DNA of 64,000 bases from JBFIHF01 sp964411125. Lineage in GTDB: Bacteria; Myxococcota_A; Bradymonadia; Bradymonadales; Bradymonadaceae. A model generated the notes under the pieces. That model was given only the letters and a program-made list of their open reading frames with translations. It did not search any database and was not told the DNA's origin. Both the position numbers and the translations under genes were made by a program. Each line of letters starts with the position of its first letter. The first letter of the stretch is position 1. The stretch lies in the NCBI GenBank assembly GCA_964411125.1, contig CAYPJU010000003.1:1-64000 (forward strand). The letters run 5' to 3'. Shown here piece by piece: positions 1-7,892 of this stretch.

Positions 1-244
1 CCTGGTTCGGGTAGGTCGGGACCTGCTGGCTCGGGTGGTTCGGGAACCCCTGCTGACCACCCTGGTTCGGATATCCCTGATGTTGGGGCGTCGGCCCGCC
101 GGCTCCTTGCCCGCCGAACCCCGGCTGCCCCGCTCGAGGCTGACCAAACCCTGGCTGCGCCCCCGGCTGCTCGGCGGTACCGAACCCTGCTGGCCGCTGC
201 GGCGAGTTGTTCTCAGTCTCTGCGGAGTCGTCGTCCCAACTCAT
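1..244 (-). CDS. Partial protein, Pro/Gln/Gly-rich N-terminus (runs off window)
   Basis: Only the first 81 codons are in the window; the gene continues past position 1. Translation starts at the ATG at 244-242, with a purine-rich GGGAAGAT just upstream. The visible part opens with an acidic stretch (MSWDDDSAETENN) and then becomes a low-complexity run of Gly, Pro and Gln with recurring PGFG, GQPGFG and YPNQGG-like units. This looks like a disordered N-terminal extension, as often precedes a membrane or zinc-ribbon domain, but the functional part is outside the window. It is divergent from the lipoprotein gene at 443, with about 200 bp between them for promoters. No function assigned. Confidence 0.6.
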   Translation of the reverse strand, partial: MSWDDDSAETENNSPQRPAGFGTAEQPGAQPGFGQPRAGQPGFGGQGAGGPTPQHQGYPNQGGQQGFPNHPSQQVPTYPNQ

Positions 245-442
245 CTATCTTCCCACGGATTTCGTCGTTCGAGAGTACTCCGATCGCCCCTGGAGGTCAA
301 AGAACTCCGCCTGCCAGGCGGGGTTGCAGCGAGTCGCGGCCCGCATGGCACCGGTAGACTTCCCATGTCGGCTCGCTTGAAAAGATACCGCGCGTCAGAT
401 AACTCTCCCGGTTTCGCCCACCTAGAGAGCACCGGAGAGACG

Positions 443-1870
443 ATGCAGATCCTCGACCTCACCCCGACCGTCCTCCTGACCGTCCTGCTGGCTGCAGGGA
501 TCGGTTGCGGACCCGACGACAAGAAGAACGAGCCCGACGCCAACAACGGCGTCACCCTCGACATGGGGGCAGCGGACGACACGGGGGCAAGCGAAGATGC
601 CGAGACCGCTACGGATGCCGGTGCGGAACCCGACCAGGCGACCGGCGACGGTGGACTTCAGCCCGACCTCGGCGAATTCGAGCTGGGCGCGTGCGGCGAG
701 GACGCGCTGCTCGATTCGACCATCGAGCTCGACTCGAGCGAACGGACCGGGCAGTTCTACGCCCGAGCCGCCTGGGACACCGACGGCGCATGGGTCGTCT
801 ACAACCGGCGCGCCGTCGAAGACGGCCCCGAAGAGATCTGGGCCGTTCGCGTCGGCTGCAAAGGGACCATCGAGCACGGACCGATGCAGCTCTCCGAAAG
901 CGATGGAAACCGAAAGTACACGCCCGCCATCGATACTCACGGGGGCAACACGGTCGTCGCGTGGGCGGTGGAGTTTCCGGGGCAACCGCAGGTCGTCCGC
1001 GCCGCCGGAATCGACCGCGAAGGCAACATCGCCTGGGGCCCCACCGACGTGAGCCCTGCCGTCGGCGGACAACCCAACGAGGGGATCGTCTGGGAGCCGG
1101 ACGTGGCCGTCGCCCCCGACGGAACAGCGGCCGTCGTCACGAGCGGCGGCACCTTCGGCGACCTGCAAGCCTGGATACAGCGCGTCGACACCTCCGGCGA
1201 TCGCTCCGGCGACGCGTTCCAGGTTCACCCCGACCCCGGCGTCGACCAGACGCGACCATCGATCGCCGCGGGCGACGACGGCACCCTCTTCGTCTCGTAC
1301 GTTCGTCGACGGGCTGCCACCGACGAGCTTCCCGAGGACCCCGAACGCGTCGTCTACACTTCGATCCCCGCCGGGGCCAACGCCGCCTTTCCCTCCCCGC
1401 CCCTGCCGGGCAAGCCCCTCACGAGCCCCAACCAGGTGGGTCGAATCGCCAAGGACGCAGGGCCGAACGGCGAGTTTTTCATGGCGTTCGACGTGACGAC
1501 GTCGAACCGCGCGGACATCGTGGTTCGCGACGCCTCCACCTTCGATGATGCGATCACCGGAACCACCGGCTCGACGGGCTACGTCAACTTCCGCCCGAGC
1601 GCCGCGGGAGGGGAAGAGGTCGGCGTGGTGAGCTGGTACCGCTGGAACGCGTCGCCGCTCCAGAACGAACTCATGCTCGCAGGATTCCGGCTGCAGGATG
1701 GCGCGTACGCCTTCTCCGAACCGATCGTGATCCCGACCGAGACCCCGGGGATCCCCCCATTCGGTCCCGACGCCACCCCCACGGGCGGAAACGTCTACTT
1801 CGTCGTCTGGAGCGAGGGAGATTCCGCCCCCCAGGCACGGGTCTTCGGGCGATTCGTCGCAGTGAAGTGA
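443..1870 (+). CDS. Putative lipoprotein, beta-propeller-like repeats
   Basis: Predicted 475-residue exported lipoprotein of unknown function. I chose the ATG at 443 because GGAGAG lies just upstream and a signal-like segment follows (MQILDLTPTVLLTVLLAAG) ending at a Cys in the context AAGIGC; the -3 residue is not the usual Leu, so lipidation is probable rather than certain. After the Cys comes a disordered Asp/Ala/Gly-rich linker to about residue 75. The rest holds repeated blocks of the type AAWDTDGAWVVYNRR, ending in TrpXXXX or Val-Val-Trp strands, suggestive of a beta-propeller. The reading frame stays open upstream to position 35 but has no signal peptide there. It probably sits on the periplasmic or outer face; the substrate is unknown. 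Confidence 0.75.
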   Translation: MQILDLTPTVLLTVLLAAGIGCGPDDKKNEPDANNGVTLDMGAADDTGASEDAETATDAGAEPDQATGDGGLQPDLGEFELGACGEDALLDSTIELDSSERTGQFYARAAWDTDGAWVVYNRRAVEDGPEEIWAVRVGCKGTIEHGPMQLSESDGNRKYTPAIDTHGGNTVVAWAVEFPGQPQVVRAAGIDREGNIAWGPTDVSPAVGGQPNEGIVWEPDVAVAPDGTAAVVTSGGTFGDLQAWIQRVDTSGDRSGDAFQVHPDPGVDQTRPSIAAGDDGTLFVSYVRRRAATDELPEDPERVVYTSIPAGANAAFPSPPLPGKPLTSPNQVGRIAKDAGPNGEFFMAFDVTTSNRADIVVRDASTFDDAITGTTGSTGYVNFRPSAAGGEEVGVVSWYRWNASPLQNELMLAGFRLQDGAYAFSEPIVIPTETPGIPPFGPDATPTGGNVYFVVWSEGDSAPQARVFGRFVAVK

Positions 1871-1926
1871 AGCGAGCCGCCCCGTCGCGAGCGGCGAACT
1901 CGAACTCGTTGGGGTAGACTCCTCTC

Positions 1927-2889
1927 ATGAACGTCTGTCCTCAGTGCGGAAACGAGTACCGCGACGACGTCGACCGGTGTCCCAACGACGGCTCCGCGCT
2001 CGGGCTCGCACCTCCCGCCTCCCCTCCGCCCGGGCCACCGCCTCCCGCCGTCTCCACCGCTCCACCGAACGTCGCGCCCCCCACCGGGCCAAAGCCGCGA
2101 AGCGCCCCGCTCGTCCTCGACGACGAGCCGCTCCCTTCCACGAGCGGAGCCGGTACCTGGATCGCCGCCACGCTCGTGTGTCTGGCGATGGTCGCCGTGT
2201 TCTTCTGGGCCCGCGAGAAGATGGCGACCCCGACCGCCGACGAGTCGGCCCAGCTCGAGGAGCTCGATGCGGACGACGACTCGAAGAAAGCCAAGCGTAA
2301 GAAAAAGCGACGAAGTCCGCGGAAAGACCGCCGCGGCAGTGCACCCGCCGAACGAGGAGACGAGTACGCCGATTACGACTGGGAACAGGACTACGAGGTC
2401 GACGATCTCGTGCTGGGCGATGTCCGTTCCGAGGGCGAGCTGCTCCCCCCCGAGCCGACCGAAGCGGCCCCGCCACCGCCCCCCTACGAACCGACGAAGG
2501 AGGAGTGGCAAGCCGACGGTAGCTATCGACCGACGGCGAGCTGGGGCTCGATCCCGTCGTCCGGTGTGACCGTCCTCGATCTTCAGGGCGGGGGCCCGAC
2601 CGAAGGCCTCGACGAAGGGGCGGTGAGCCGCGTGCTGAACGCGCGGACGGTCCAGAGCTGCTACTCCCGCTGGGTCGACAAGATCCCGCAGATGCGCGGG
2701 CGGGTCGACCTCACCGTCGCGGTGAAGCCCAACGGCGCGGTCGGCGGAGTCCGTGTGACGGCGTCACAGTTGCGGTCCCGCGTCGTCGAGAAATGTATCG
2801 TGGCGCGCGTGCGCGGGTTGAAGTTCCCGCCTCCGGCGAACGGACAGGCGGCGCGATTCGACACGCATTTCGACTTCACCAACATGTGA
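1927..2889 (+). CDS. Zinc-ribbon membrane protein with AgmX/PglI (TonB-like) C-terminus
   Basis: 320 residues. The N-terminus is a zinc ribbon (CPQCGN, then CPNDGSAL, residues 4-25). A Pro-rich linker follows, then one transmembrane helix at about residues 77-96, a charged Lys/Arg/Glu/Asp stretch, and a C-terminal domain (about 225-320) with a conserved Cys pair (VQSCYSRW, VVEKCIVARV). That spacing is typical of the AgmX/PglI C-terminal domain, related to TonB, in Myxococcota motility and envelope proteins. The expected topology is a cytoplasmic zinc ribbon and a periplasmic TonB-like domain, linking cytoplasmic signals to the envelope. It lies 56 bp after the lipoprotein gene and 50 bp before the PilZ gene, so co-transcription is possible. 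One of three such C-termini in this window. Confidence 0.75.
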   Translation: MNVCPQCGNEYRDDVDRCPNDGSALGLAPPASPPPGPPPPAVSTAPPNVAPPTGPKPRSAPLVLDDEPLPSTSGAGTWIAATLVCLAMVAVFFWAREKMATPTADESAQLEELDADDDSKKAKRKKKRRSPRKDRRGSAPAERGDEYADYDWEQDYEVDDLVLGDVRSEGELLPPEPTEAAPPPPPYEPTKEEWQADGSYRPTASWGSIPSSGVTVLDLQGGGPTEGLDEGAVSRVLNARTVQSCYSRWVDKIPQMRGRVDLTVAVKPNGAVGGVRVTASQLRSRVVEKCIVARVRGLKFPPPANGQAARFDTHFDFTNM

Positions 2890-2939
2890 CGCGCCCGTAT
2901 ATTGGTCCTCATCCCAATCGGAACCAGCGGAGAACCCCA

Positions 2940-3605
2940 ATGGGCAAAGAACTGCGACGCGAGCCGCGTATCCGGCTCGATCTCGACGTCGAGGTCGAGA
3001 CAGCGGGCACCAGGTACATCTTCCCTACGCGAAACGCCTCGTTCAGCGGTGTCTTCATGGTCTCGGACGATCCGTTGCCTCTCCGACGGCTCGTCCGGAT
3101 GAACATCGACGTGGACGGAGAGCCCGTCGAGCTCCTCGGGATGGTCGCTCACTCCGTGAACGCCGCGGACGCTCACGAACAGAACAAACAGCCTGGCATG
3201 GGGGTCGCGCTCTTCCCGATGGGTGAGACGGCCAACGAGCGCTGGCGCACGTTCATCCGCACCGAGTACGAGCGTGACCCGGAGGCTCATGCCGCCCTCA
3301 TGGCTGCTGAGCTTCCCCGCCTCCGCATCCACCTCAAGAACGAGAAGATGCATCGCCACTTCTTCGAGAAAGATTACCCGTCCGGCGAGATCTTCTACCG
3401 CACGCCGGACCTCATGGAGGTCGGAACTCGCGTGGTCTGCGAAGTTCGCAGCGCCGACCGTGAACCGATAGAGCTCTTCGCGCACGTATCCGAGATCGTC
3501 GAGGGAGCGCGGCGGAAGCGTGGAATCCGGCTCACCTTCGAAGAACTCTCGGAGGCGACCAGCCAGCGCGTCGACGAGTATGGCGACGCCACACCGGAGA
3601 GCTGA
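2940..3605 (+). CDS. PilZ-domain protein (likely two PilZ-like modules)
   Basis: 221 residues, starting at the ATG at 2940 with GGAG eight bases upstream. The N-terminal half (residues 1-100) begins with a basic RRxxR-type motif (LRREPRIRLDLDVEVE) and continues with NASFSGVFM, the position where PilZ domains carry D/NxSxxG. These are the two c-di-GMP contact motifs of the family, so c-di-GMP binding is plausible. The second half (about 135-215) has a similar beta pattern (GTRVVCEVRS, RGIRLTF) and may be a second, degenerate PilZ module. It ends 4 bp before mpl and is probably co-transcribed with it. The target process is not shown by the sequence. Confidence 0.8.
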   Translation: MGKELRREPRIRLDLDVEVETAGTRYIFPTRNASFSGVFMVSDDPLPLRRLVRMNIDVDGEPVELLGMVAHSVNAADAHEQNKQPGMGVALFPMGETANERWRTFIRTEYERDPEAHAALMAAELPRLRIHLKNEKMHRHFFEKDYPSGEIFYRTPDLMEVGTRVVCEVRSADREPIELFAHVSEIVEGARRKRGIRLTFEELSEATSQRVDEYGDATPES

Positions 3606-3609
3606 TCCG

Positions 3610-5067
3610 ATGACTGCCGAAGCCCCGCGTCCCTTCCCCGAGCTGCCTCCGAAAATCGAGACCATCCACATCATCGGTGTCTGTGGGACCGGGATGGGGT
3701 CCCTCGCCGCCATGCTGAAAGCCCGCGGTTTCGTCGTCCGCGGAAGCGACGCGATGGCCTACCCCCCGATGAGCACGTGGCTCGAAGAGCGCGGCATCGA
3801 GGTGATGAAGCCGTACGCGAAGTCGAACCTCGACTGGAACCCCGACCTCGTCATCGTGGGCAATGTCTGTCGCGCCACCTACGAGGACGCCGTCGCGATG
3901 CGAGAGCGGGGACTCCCGCACATGAGTTTCCCCGAAGCGCTGCGACACTTCTTCATGCGCGACACGCGGAACCTGGTCGTCACCGGCACGCACGGCAAGA
4001 CGACCACCACGTCGATGCTCGCCTGGGTGCTCACTAGCTGTGGGCGCGATCCGAGCTTCATGGTCGGCGGCATCACTGGAAACTTCGGCTCGAACTATCG
4101 GCTCGGTGACGGCGAGGCGTTCGTCGTTGAAGGCGACGAATACGACACCGCATATTTCGACAAGGTGCCGAAGTTCTGGCACTACGCCCCCTTCCGCGCG
4201 ACGATCAACAACGTCGAGTTCGACCACGCCGACATCTACCCCGACATCGAAGCCGTCGAACACGTCTTCCGACGCATGGTCGACCTGATCCCGGAAGAAG
4301 GGACACTTTGGGTCAACGGAGACGACCCCCGCGCGATGGCCGTTTCGACGCACGCGAAGTGCCTGCGACGTACGTTCGGATTCGCGAAGACCAACGCGCT
4401 GCGGGCTGCGAACATCCGGCACGATGGCGCCGACCTCGTGTGCGACGTCTTCTTCGACGATGTTCCGATGGGGGAGTTTCGCCTCCCCCTCATCGGCGAC
4501 TTCAATATCCGCAACATGCTCGGCGCGACAGCGCTCGCCCTCGACGAGGGCCTCGAGATCGACGAGATCCGAGAAGCGTTGGCGCACTTCAAACCGACGA
4601 AGAAAAGGCAGGAGCTGGTCGGCACCGTGAACGGGATCGTCGTCTACGACGATTTCGCTCACCATCCGAGCGCTGTCGAAGCCACGATGCGCGCGGTGCG
4701 GGAGCGGTTCCCCGAACGTCGGATCTGGGCGGCGTTCGAGGCGAAGTCCAATACTTCACGCCGCAAAGTCTTCCAGGACCAGTACCCCGCCGGGTTCGGC
4801 TACGCCGACCGCGTGATTCTCTCCAAGCCCTGGAAGCAGGACGAGGGGCTTCCCCCCGAGGAGCTGCTCGACATCGACGAGCTCGCCGACGCCATCCGCG
4901 ACCTCGGCCCCACCACGGAACTCATCGCCGAGGTCGACGACATCGTGGCGCGGATCGCCAACGAAGCCGAGCCGGGCGACGTGGTCGTAGGTCTCTCGGG
5001 CTCCGCCTTCGGGGGGTTTCATCCAAAGCTCGTCGACGCGCTCGAACGGCGGTTCCCAGCCGGCTGA
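3610..5067 (+). CDS. mpl: UDP-N-acetylmuramate:L-Ala-gamma-D-Glu-meso-DAP ligase
   Basis: 485 residues, a Mur-ligase family enzyme. It is expected to attach recycled murein tripeptide to UDP-MurNAc using ATP, in cytoplasmic peptidoglycan recycling. The N-terminal Rossmann motif IGVCGTGMGSLA (about 22-33) and the ATP P-loop GTHGKTTTTSM (126-136) are clear, followed by the central EGDEYDTAYFD block and a C-terminal YDDFAHHPSA motif typical of Mpl/MurC. The length fits Mpl (about 450-490). I chose the ATG at 3610, 4 bp after the PilZ stop, rather than in-frame Met codons inside the PilZ gene. MurC is the main alternative, but the GNVCR motif and the tight EGDEYDTA block favour Mpl. It converges on the next gene with 6 bp between stops. 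Confidence 0.88.
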   Translation: MTAEAPRPFPELPPKIETIHIIGVCGTGMGSLAAMLKARGFVVRGSDAMAYPPMSTWLEERGIEVMKPYAKSNLDWNPDLVIVGNVCRATYEDAVAMRERGLPHMSFPEALRHFFMRDTRNLVVTGTHGKTTTTSMLAWVLTSCGRDPSFMVGGITGNFGSNYRLGDGEAFVVEGDEYDTAYFDKVPKFWHYAPFRATINNVEFDHADIYPDIEAVEHVFRRMVDLIPEEGTLWVNGDDPRAMAVSTHAKCLRRTFGFAKTNALRAANIRHDGADLVCDVFFDDVPMGEFRLPLIGDFNIRNMLGATALALDEGLEIDEIREALAHFKPTKKRQELVGTVNGIVVYDDFAHHPSAVEATMRAVRERFPERRIWAAFEAKSNTSRRKVFQDQYPAGFGYADRVILSKPWKQDEGLPPEELLDIDELADAIRDLGPTTELIAEVDDIVARIANEAEPGDVVVGLSGSAFGGFHPKLVDALERRFPAG

Positions 5068-5073
5068 CCACCA

Positions 5074-5901
5074 TCAGCCCGCGTCCGGCGGCCCCGCACC
5101 GCCCCCGTCGTATGACCGAGCGTCCCCCCCGACGTCGTTTTCGGGCGGCTCGACCCCGCAACCAGCCTGAAAGTCCCGGCCATCGGCACAGACCCCCGCG
5201 CTGTGGGGGTGCGGCGCCACTTCGTGGTGTTTCGCCCAACGACCGGTCAGGTCGGGAGCCAGGGTCCAGCTCTGCGGCCCGGCATGCGAGTAGGAGTGCT
5301 CGTCGATCAGCCCCTCGGGGCCCACGATCCGGACGACGCCGCCGTCGTTGGCCATCCCGAAGCGAACGTCGGAGACGACCGCTGCACTCCGGATGGTAGG
5401 ACCGATCGAACCTCCGCCGAATACGACCACCCCCATTCGGGGATGCAGGCAGAGGGGCTCGAACCAGTACTTCAGGCGCCCGCCGACGTAGATGCTCACC
5501 CCCTCCATCTCGACGTGCGTATCCGAGACGTTCACGAGCTCCACGAACTCGTCGTCGTACGGGTCCCGAACCCCGTCCCCATTGGCGTCACCTTCGAGCC
5601 CTGAGGGCGGATTCGCGAGCACTTCGTTGAGCACGACGTTGTCCACCGTTGCGCGGGCCGCGCCTGAACATGGTCCGGGCTGTCGGGCAGGCGCGGCCCC
5701 GTCCGTCGCTCGGGCATCGTACGAAGGATCCGCGGCGTCGACCTCGGTGCCGTGCAAGCTTCCGATGGCCGTCCTGCAGAAACCCCGCAGGCACACCCCC
5801 TGGTCGCAGTCACTGGTCGACATGCACTGGCCGTGGTCGAAGTCTTCGAGGCAAGCAGCCGGAGCCGCCACCATCGCGATGATGAAGATCATGCGGCTCA
5901 T
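5074..5901 (-). CDS. Lamin-tail-domain (LTD) lipoprotein
   Basis: 275 residues. A short signal sequence ends in a lipobox-like AAPAAC (Cys about residue 17), and a Cys-rich stretch follows (QCMSTSDCDQGVCLRGFC), like the Dickkopf-type segments common in myxobacterial lipoproteins. From about residue 88 the sequence reads NVVLNEVLANPP then DEFVELVNVSD, the signature of the lamin-tail (LTD) fold: an Ig-like beta sandwich found in secreted bacterial proteins, often next to nucleases or surface proteins. An acidic calcium-site-like loop (GDANGDGVRDPYDDE) sits between these strands. The start overlaps the stop of the upstream secreted protein by 4 bp (ATGA), so the two are translationally coupled. 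Role unknown; probably surface attached. Confidence 0.75.
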   Translation of the reverse strand: MSRMIFIIAMVAAPAACLEDFDHGQCMSTSDCDQGVCLRGFCRTAIGSLHGTEVDAADPSYDARATDGAAPARQPGPCSGAARATVDNVVLNEVLANPPSGLEGDANGDGVRDPYDDEFVELVNVSDTHVEMEGVSIYVGGRLKYWFEPLCLHPRMGVVVFGGGSIGPTIRSAAVVSDVRFGMANDGGVVRIVGPEGLIDEHSYSHAGPQSWTLAPDLTGRWAKHHEVAPHPHSAGVCADGRDFQAGCGVEPPENDVGGDARSYDGGGAGPPDAG

Positions 5902-6452
5902 CGCTCACCTCCCTCGTCGAGGGCGCGCGAGAACCACCCGCCGGTGAGTCCGTCGAGCCGCGCGCGAGAGCGCCGCTTCGTCGCGACGTCCTCACCCGCC
6001 TCGAGCCACGCGAAGTACGTCCGCGTCGCTTCGTCCACGAGCCGGACCCGCAGCAAGACACGGGCGCGAGCCTCGCGAGACGCGGCAATCTCTGCGGAAT
6101 CGAAGACCAGACCGCCGAAGTCGACCGTCGCACGGAGTGACCAGAAGATCCGTTGCTTCTCGCCGTTCCCCGAATCGGTACGTGCGGTGTCGAAGAGAAG
6201 AGCCCCGTCGGCATCGCTCGTGAGGTACTCCGTCACCCCGCTGTCGCGGTCGACTTCGTCCCATCCTCCGAGCGTTCCCGAGAGCCGGGGCATCAGATTC
6301 CGAAGACGTGACCGCGTCGACCAACGGTCGACGTCGCCTTCGATACCCGCGTGGTGCAGCGTTCTATCGACGACCTCGTCCACGGTCGGATCGGCGCCGG
6401 CGATCCGTGGGATCGCCATCAACCACGAAACAAACAACAATTTCCAATACAC
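5898..6452 (-). CDS. Secreted protein of unknown function, coupled to the LTD lipoprotein
   Basis: 184 residues. The start is the GTG at 6452-6450: AGGAGG lies five bases upstream, and the nearby ATG at 6454 is in another frame. Residues 1-19 form a signal peptide (YWKLLFVSWLMAIPRIAGA). The mature part is an Arg/Asp-rich alternating sequence with blocks TRSRLRNLMPRLSG, VDFGGLVFDSAEIA and LLRVRLVDEATRTYF. It resembles a group of uncharacterised periplasmic proteins seen in myxobacterial genomes, where a beta-rich part precedes a C-terminal helix. It overlaps the LTD lipoprotein gene by 4 bp, so the two products may act together. I do not recognise an enzyme. Confidence 0.65.
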   Translation of the reverse strand: MYWKLLFVSWLMAIPRIAGADPTVDEVVDRTLHHAGIEGDVDRWSTRSRLRNLMPRLSGTLGGWDEVDRDSGVTEYLTSDADGALLFDTARTDSGNGEKQRIFWSLRATVDFGGLVFDSAEIAASREARARVLLRVRLVDEATRTYFAWLEAGEDVATKRRSRARLDGLTGGWFSRALDEGGER

Positions 6453-6535
6453 ATCGACCTCCTGCTCGAGATGGCTGCGGTGATTCGCAGCTACCTCCGT
6501 TATCGGCAGCGAGCGTCGAGCGTTGCGAAGTTTTC

Positions 6536-6573
6536 AAAAAAAGACCCGCAGAGCCAGGGCTCATGCGGGTCTT
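6536..6573 (-). terminator. Rho-independent terminator after the fadL-type gene
   Basis: Perfect 10-bp stem (AAGACCCGCA at 6541-6550 with its complement at 6564-6573), with an additional inner GAGCC/GGCTC pairing. Read on the minus strand it is followed by a run of seven T. It lies 26 bp past the stop of the FadL-type gene and ends the lipase-channel operon. Confidence 0.85.
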
Positions 6574-6598
6574 GGAGGACCGTATTGGGGGCGGCAGG

Positions 6599-7858
6599 CT
6601 AAAAACCGTACCCGAGGTTCAGCCCGACGAGATGGGCCAGGGTGTCGTACTTGCCGTCCTGCTTTCCGTTTTCGATCTGCCGCGACGTCACGACCGCCAT
6701 GTAGGCGAGGTCGCCACGGAAGCTGTTCCAGGTGTACCCTGACCCGACGGAGAAGACCGCCCGGTTGTTACCGGGAAGGCTGGGGCTGACGGTCTCGGCC
6801 GGGATCGGCGACAGGTCGTACGCCGCCCCGACGCGAACGGGCCAATTCTCCGTGAGATCGTACTCGACACCGAGCCGGAAGGTCGGCGAGTTCTCCCAGT
6901 TGGCCACGATGGTCGAAGTCGGCGGGTTGGTGTCGACGCCGGGTTCGCAACCCTGGTCCCCGTCCTGACATTCGCGGGTGAACTCGAGGTCGATCTGATC
7001 GTAGGTCGACCAGGTCGTGAGTCCGAAGTCGAACTCCACGAAGACCCGGTCGATGTCGTATCCGATCCCGGCGGTGAGCGCGTGGGGAACCGTGATGCTC
7101 GTCGTGATCGGTTGGTCGACGAACGTCGTCTCGAACGGCGTCCCCTCCTCCCCTTCGAAATGGCCGTTCCCTTCGAAATCAATCTTCGAAGCGCTGCGAT
7201 AGTTGAGGCCGAGCGACAGGTTGTCGGTCGCACGCCAGAACCACGCCGCCGTCGCGCCGAGGCCGAAACCCGAACCACCGAGGTGGGCGTCCACCTCACG
7301 GTCCGCGCGAAGGATGGTCGTGTTCTCGAGCTCGACCGACGCGAGGATGAACTGGGCGCCAACGGCGAAGCCCATGTCGAGGGCTTCGATCTCGTAGGCG
7401 AAGTTCGGGTTGATGTCGACGGTCGTCAGGCGCTGCCGGCGGATCTGGTCGCGCCCGGCCCAGTCGTCGGGCCATTCGATCGTGAGACCGTACGGCAGCA
7501 CGACACCAACCCCAGCCGCCATGTTTCCACCGAACGGCACTGCGAGGTGGAAATTCGGAGGGGGGAGGACCGCGCTCTTGGTCTCCGTGTCGAATTCGTC
7601 GCCAGGCCCGTCGTAGGTGACCTTGGGGAGGATCAGGGTCGGTCCCACGTACACGTTGAACGTATCCCGCTGGGTCATCGCCGCCGGATTGTAATAGGAC
7701 GAGTTCGGCTCGTCCGGGTTCGCCGCGCCGATACCGCCGAGCCCGGTCGACGTGGCGCTCTGCGCAGTGTTAGCGAAACCGGCCGCGAACGCGGCGTGCG
7801 GGATCGCGAGGCACCCACCGAGCAGACCGACCGCTACAAATTTGGCTTTCGTATTCAT
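6599..7858 (-). CDS. FadL/OmpP1/TodX-type outer-membrane channel
   Basis: 419 residues. A signal peptide (MNTKAKFVAVGLLGG...AAFA, cleavage near residue 26) precedes the family's hallmark N-terminus AGFANTAQSATSTGLGGIGAANPDEPNSSYYNPAAM: an N-terminal plug strand, then the NPA motif. Alternating beta strands follow, ending in an aromatic residue (LNLGYGF), the usual C-terminal signal for outer-membrane barrel assembly. The family imports long-chain fatty acids and other hydrophobic molecules. CAGGAG lies just upstream of the ATG. It starts 34 bp after the lipase-like gene and is almost certainly co-transcribed with it, as for volA and fadL in Vibrio cholerae, so uptake of fatty acids released by the lipase is the favoured role. 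Two codons annotated as Cys pairs (CQDGDQGCEP) are unusual for the family. Confidence 0.85.
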   Translation of the reverse strand: MNTKAKFVAVGLLGGCLAIPHAAFAAGFANTAQSATSTGLGGIGAANPDEPNSSYYNPAAMTQRDTFNVYVGPTLILPKVTYDGPGDEFDTETKSAVLPPPNFHLAVPFGGNMAAGVGVVLPYGLTIEWPDDWAGRDQIRRQRLTTVDINPNFAYEIEALDMGFAVGAQFILASVELENTTILRADREVDAHLGGSGFGLGATAAWFWRATDNLSLGLNYRSASKIDFEGNGHFEGEEGTPFETTFVDQPITTSITVPHALTAGIGYDIDRVFVEFDFGLTTWSTYDQIDLEFTRECQDGDQGCEPGVDTNPPTSTIVANWENSPTFRLGVEYDLTENWPVRVGAAYDLSPIPAETVSPSLPGNNRAVFSVGSGYTWNSFRGDLAYMAVVTSRQIENGKQDGKYDTLAHLVGLNLGYGF

Positions 7859-7892
7859 CGTCTTCTCCTGTCCGACAGCGTCGGAACGTGGG